Shown piece by piece: positions 61,437-64,000 of a stretch of 64,000 nucleotides of DNA. The notes below the pieces were generated by a model. The model made no database searches. It was not told the origin of the DNA and was given only the letters and a program-made list of their open reading frames with translations. Origin of the DNA: Tritrichomonas musculus (Eukaryota; Parabasalia; Tritrichomonadida; Tritrichomonadidae); NCBI GenBank assembly GCA_039105265.1, contig JAPFFF010000019.1:1210501-1274500 (forward strand), given 5' to 3'. The translations under genes were made by a program, and so were the position numbers. Each line of letters opens with the position of its first letter. Within the stretch, counting starts at the first letter, position 1.

Positions 61437-64000
61437 ATTATTTATTTGTTATAATCTAATTTTTCTTTTTCTTTTTCTTTTTTTTTTACTTTGAAGTTTT
61501 CTCATCTTTACCTCGAACTAGACTTGTTATTCTCCGATTCTCGAGATCGATAATTGATTGACTTTTTGATATCGATACATAAATATGCACAGATTCTCGA
61601 GATCGATTTCAGAGATCGTGAATTTTTTTTCTCAGCTTTTGATATCAGAATTTTCAATCAAACTTTTTGATAAATATATGATCGTATTTTAATCTCAAAT
61701 ATTTCAAAAAAAAAAAAAAAAAAAATGTATTTTTTGGTTTTAATCTTAATATAAGCATCAATACATTCTCTTATTTATTTTTAAATATTTTTAAATCACA
61801 AATACCAATTATAAAAAAAGATAAATATGTTTGAGATCTCGAGATCTCGGTAATTGATATCAAGTTTACAATCATTTTCATATCACATTTCATATCTTAT
61901 ATCTTGATAATCGATAATCTCGATATCAGATTTGTAAAATGATAATCGAGTATCACATGTAAAAAAGTGACGTTTTTGATATCGATTCTCAAAATAACAA
62001 TTCTACCTCGAACTTGGATTTTAAAATTATATATGAATCATTATTTTTCTTTAGTATGATATTTATAATATATATAAACTATAATTAAATTAAAATATAA
62101 CAATTATATGTTTTATGCAAAGAGATATTTGTGTTTTTATCAACAACCGTTTAATTGGAAATCTTTTATATCATTATGTAAACCAAAAAAAAAAAGTTTA
62201 CTGGATATAATCTTTACGATTTCAATGATGCATCAGTACATATTTTAGCACTCCATATTTCAATCATAAATATGATTTCAAAAAGATTGTTTTCAGATGG
62301 AGAGGTGCGGACACCTACTTTACATTTTTAACGTTTATAAAAATATGTATATCTTTTTATGTATTAATAATTACTAAATAATATTTTGATATTATATTAT
62401 AGTGCACTTCTATTATATATTTATTATTTAAATGTTTTAAAATATCAATTATATAAGTTATAATAACACAAACAAGTATCCTATGAAAATAACCCAATCC
62501 AGCCACCTGATGGATGGATTGAATTTATAATGATTAATTATTATATATATTGGAAATTAATGATTAATTATGCATTTTGTTATTTTATAAATATTTCATA
62601 TTTTGTTAAAAAGTTCATTTTAATGATTTTTTATATATTTTTTTGAAATATTTAAATAATTAAAGAATTTATTTAGATTATAATTACATTTAAATATTTT
62701 ACATTTAATATAATAAAGATATGCTAAATTTAGTTTAATTTGATTCAGGGGGCTGAGCTGCAAAAATCAATTTTAAAATAATAAACATTAATAACGATTT
62801 TTTTTCAATAAAAAATTTTTATTGAAATATTAAGCAAATATCTTTTTATATTTATATGTATATCATAGATTATATAACTTTTAATAATATTATATATACT
62901 ATTAAAATATTTAAAATAAATATAAACAATTAATAAACTTTATATAACTGTATATTCTAAATATTGAACAATTATAATTTCAAAGCGCTTTTCATAAAAT
63001 AGTAATTTGAGAGAAAGGGAATAAATAATTTTCCTTATATATTTTGAAGTTTAATTAGAATTTAAATCAAATGTAGAAAGTTTTTTTTCATTAATTTTTT
63101 TTTCATAAATTTTGAATAAAAAAATCTTCGAGAATAAAATTGAGAATATAGTAAATAAAAATTGAGAGTCGTTACATTTGAATTCATATCTTAATATGTA
63201 ATTTATTATTTTATTATATTATAATAATTATATGATATAAATAAAACATATAACAATTAAATATTAATAATATAATTTTAAAATACTTTTTTTTAATAAA
63301 TTTGGCCCATATTCATTTTCTCATTTTTTTTTGGTAAATCTTTATTTTTGAACTTTTTGGATTTTTTACTCTCAATTTTTTTGAATGCTTATTTGTCATA
63401 ATATCTTTATAATTTTACTATTTAAGAAGTAAGTATTCGAGGTTTTTATACCAATAAACACCATTTCACAGCATTACAGGCATTATATGTTCAATAAAGA
63501 AGAAGAAAAATAAACTTCTAATTGCAATTTCCAATTTTTATTAAAATCGTTGTCTAAATTTCCCTTATTTCCTGCTTTTAAGAGCATAATGCTGGTATTA
63601 CCGATCTACTAAAAAAAATTGAGAGCAAAAGATGAAAAAGAAACCAATATTTAGCTTCAAATTTTGAAGATATATATATGATCACAATTCTCACAAAAAG
63701 AACACAAATACGTCAAATGCGCTTTCACTCTTGGCTAATAAACCTGATTATTGTATTTTATCACAAAATTGGTGCAAAACGATATATTTTTTTGCTCATT
63801 AAACACAAATAATTGCTTTTCTTATTCAATGCATATACTCATAGTTTATGCTAGATGAAATACTGCATATTTTAATGCATCTAAATTTTCTCACCCAAAG
63901 AAATGCTAATTATTATTTCATGATTTTTTTTTCTCAACAGAAAAATCTTAATAAATTCTATTTATGTATATTAAAATATTTATAGTTTCTTCTTTTAGTA
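61437..64000. other. Long gene-free end region
   Basis: About 2.56 kb with no convincing open frame. The first 600 bp hold a palindrome-rich patch (see separate entry). The rest is extremely AT-rich with short homopolymers. No tRNA, rRNA or mobile-element signature was seen. Confidence 0.5.
61512..62020. repeat. Patch rich in TCTCGAGATCGAT/GATATC palindromes
   Basis: GATTCTCGAGATCGATA and close variants recur at about 61536, 61592 and 61830-61860, mixed with many GATATC, ATCGAT and TCTCGAGA palindromes. The patch is bracketed by similar strings, TTTACCTCGAACTAGACTTG at about 61508 and TCTACCTCGAACTTGG near 62002-62017. It may be a diverged insertion or a local amplification of a palindromic motif. 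Confidence 0.55.

Noticed and set aside
1-64000. CRISPR arrays, rRNA genes, complete tRNA genes, retroviral or Polinton-type elements
   Set aside because: I scanned for spaced repeats, rRNA-like GC-rich blocks, tRNA T-loop strings and capsid, polymerase or integrase motifs. None could be supported.

Overview
The window looks like nuclear DNA of a parabasalid, most likely a Tritrichomonas-type trichomonad. Five things support this. (1) The DNA is very AT-rich, with long A and T runs between genes. (2) Genes are almost all single open frames, and TAA, TAG and TGA are all used as stops, so the code is standard. (3) There is a tiny intron whose 3' end, ACTAACATTCAG, resembles the trichomonad branch-point/3' splice motif. 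(4) Trichomonad-type family expansions are present: DUF3447 ankyrin genes, BspA-like leucine-rich repeats, Sel1-repeat and pseudokinase proteins, and probably IBP39-type and E2F-type winged helices. (5) Initiator-like TCAYTW motifs lie just upstream of some ATGs. The species is an inference; the sequence gives no direct marker.

Layout. 1-965: 5' part of a minus-strand gene cut by the window edge. 1.7-5.7 kb: a Polo-like kinase, an Sm/LSm gene (probably SmG) with a 28-nt intron, and a CAMK-type kinase. 7.1-15 kb: two VPS9-domain paralogues (candidate Rab5 GEFs) in the same orientation, flanking a small putative DNA-binding protein and a decayed DUF3447/ankyrin gene. 15.2-20.5 kb: a multi-pass membrane protein, a WD40-like propeller, a Tubby-domain protein and a TTLL-type tubulin glutamylase. 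21-27 kb: an unrecognised protein, a gene-poor stretch, an E2F/DP-like winged-helix protein and a small coiled-coil protein. 27.3-30.5 kb: a graveyard of surface-protein and ankyrin/BspA gene debris, with a large inverted duplication, PABP-like RRMs embedded among BspA repeats, and a 113-bp mariner-like MITE with TA duplications. 30.9-40.1 kb: a long coiled-coil protein, a Sel1 protein, a PI-PLC-like phosphodiesterase, GalE and a SAPS-family phosphatase regulator. 41.7-57.3 kb: a 1900-residue I/LWEQ (talin/HIP1-like) actin-binding protein, a VIT-VWA protein, a pseudokinase-Sel1 protein and a 1001-residue disordered/coiled-coil protein. 58.1-58.9 kb: a dead cysteine-rich surface-protein gene. 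60.1-61.4 kb: a coiled-coil protein that may be a basal-body component. The last 2.5 kb holds no gene that I can see.

There are no operons. The themes are cytoskeleton and flagella (TTLL, PLK, I/LWEQ, coiled coils), phosphoinositide and endosomal signalling (VPS9, Tubby, PI-PLC), phosphatase and kinase control, and RNA processing (Sm). Intergenic DNA carries several fold-back repeats (at about 9.2, 10.2, 17.3, 22.3, 27.6, 30.1, 36.5 and 57.5 kb). The strongest novel points are the micro-intron in the Sm gene, the TA-flanked MITE whose removal restores a BspA repeat, the RRM-BspA-DUF3447 chimera, the repeated placement of AT-rich insertions at the same point of successive ankyrin repeats, and a sharply bounded GC-rich block over the I/LWEQ end of the talin-like gene.
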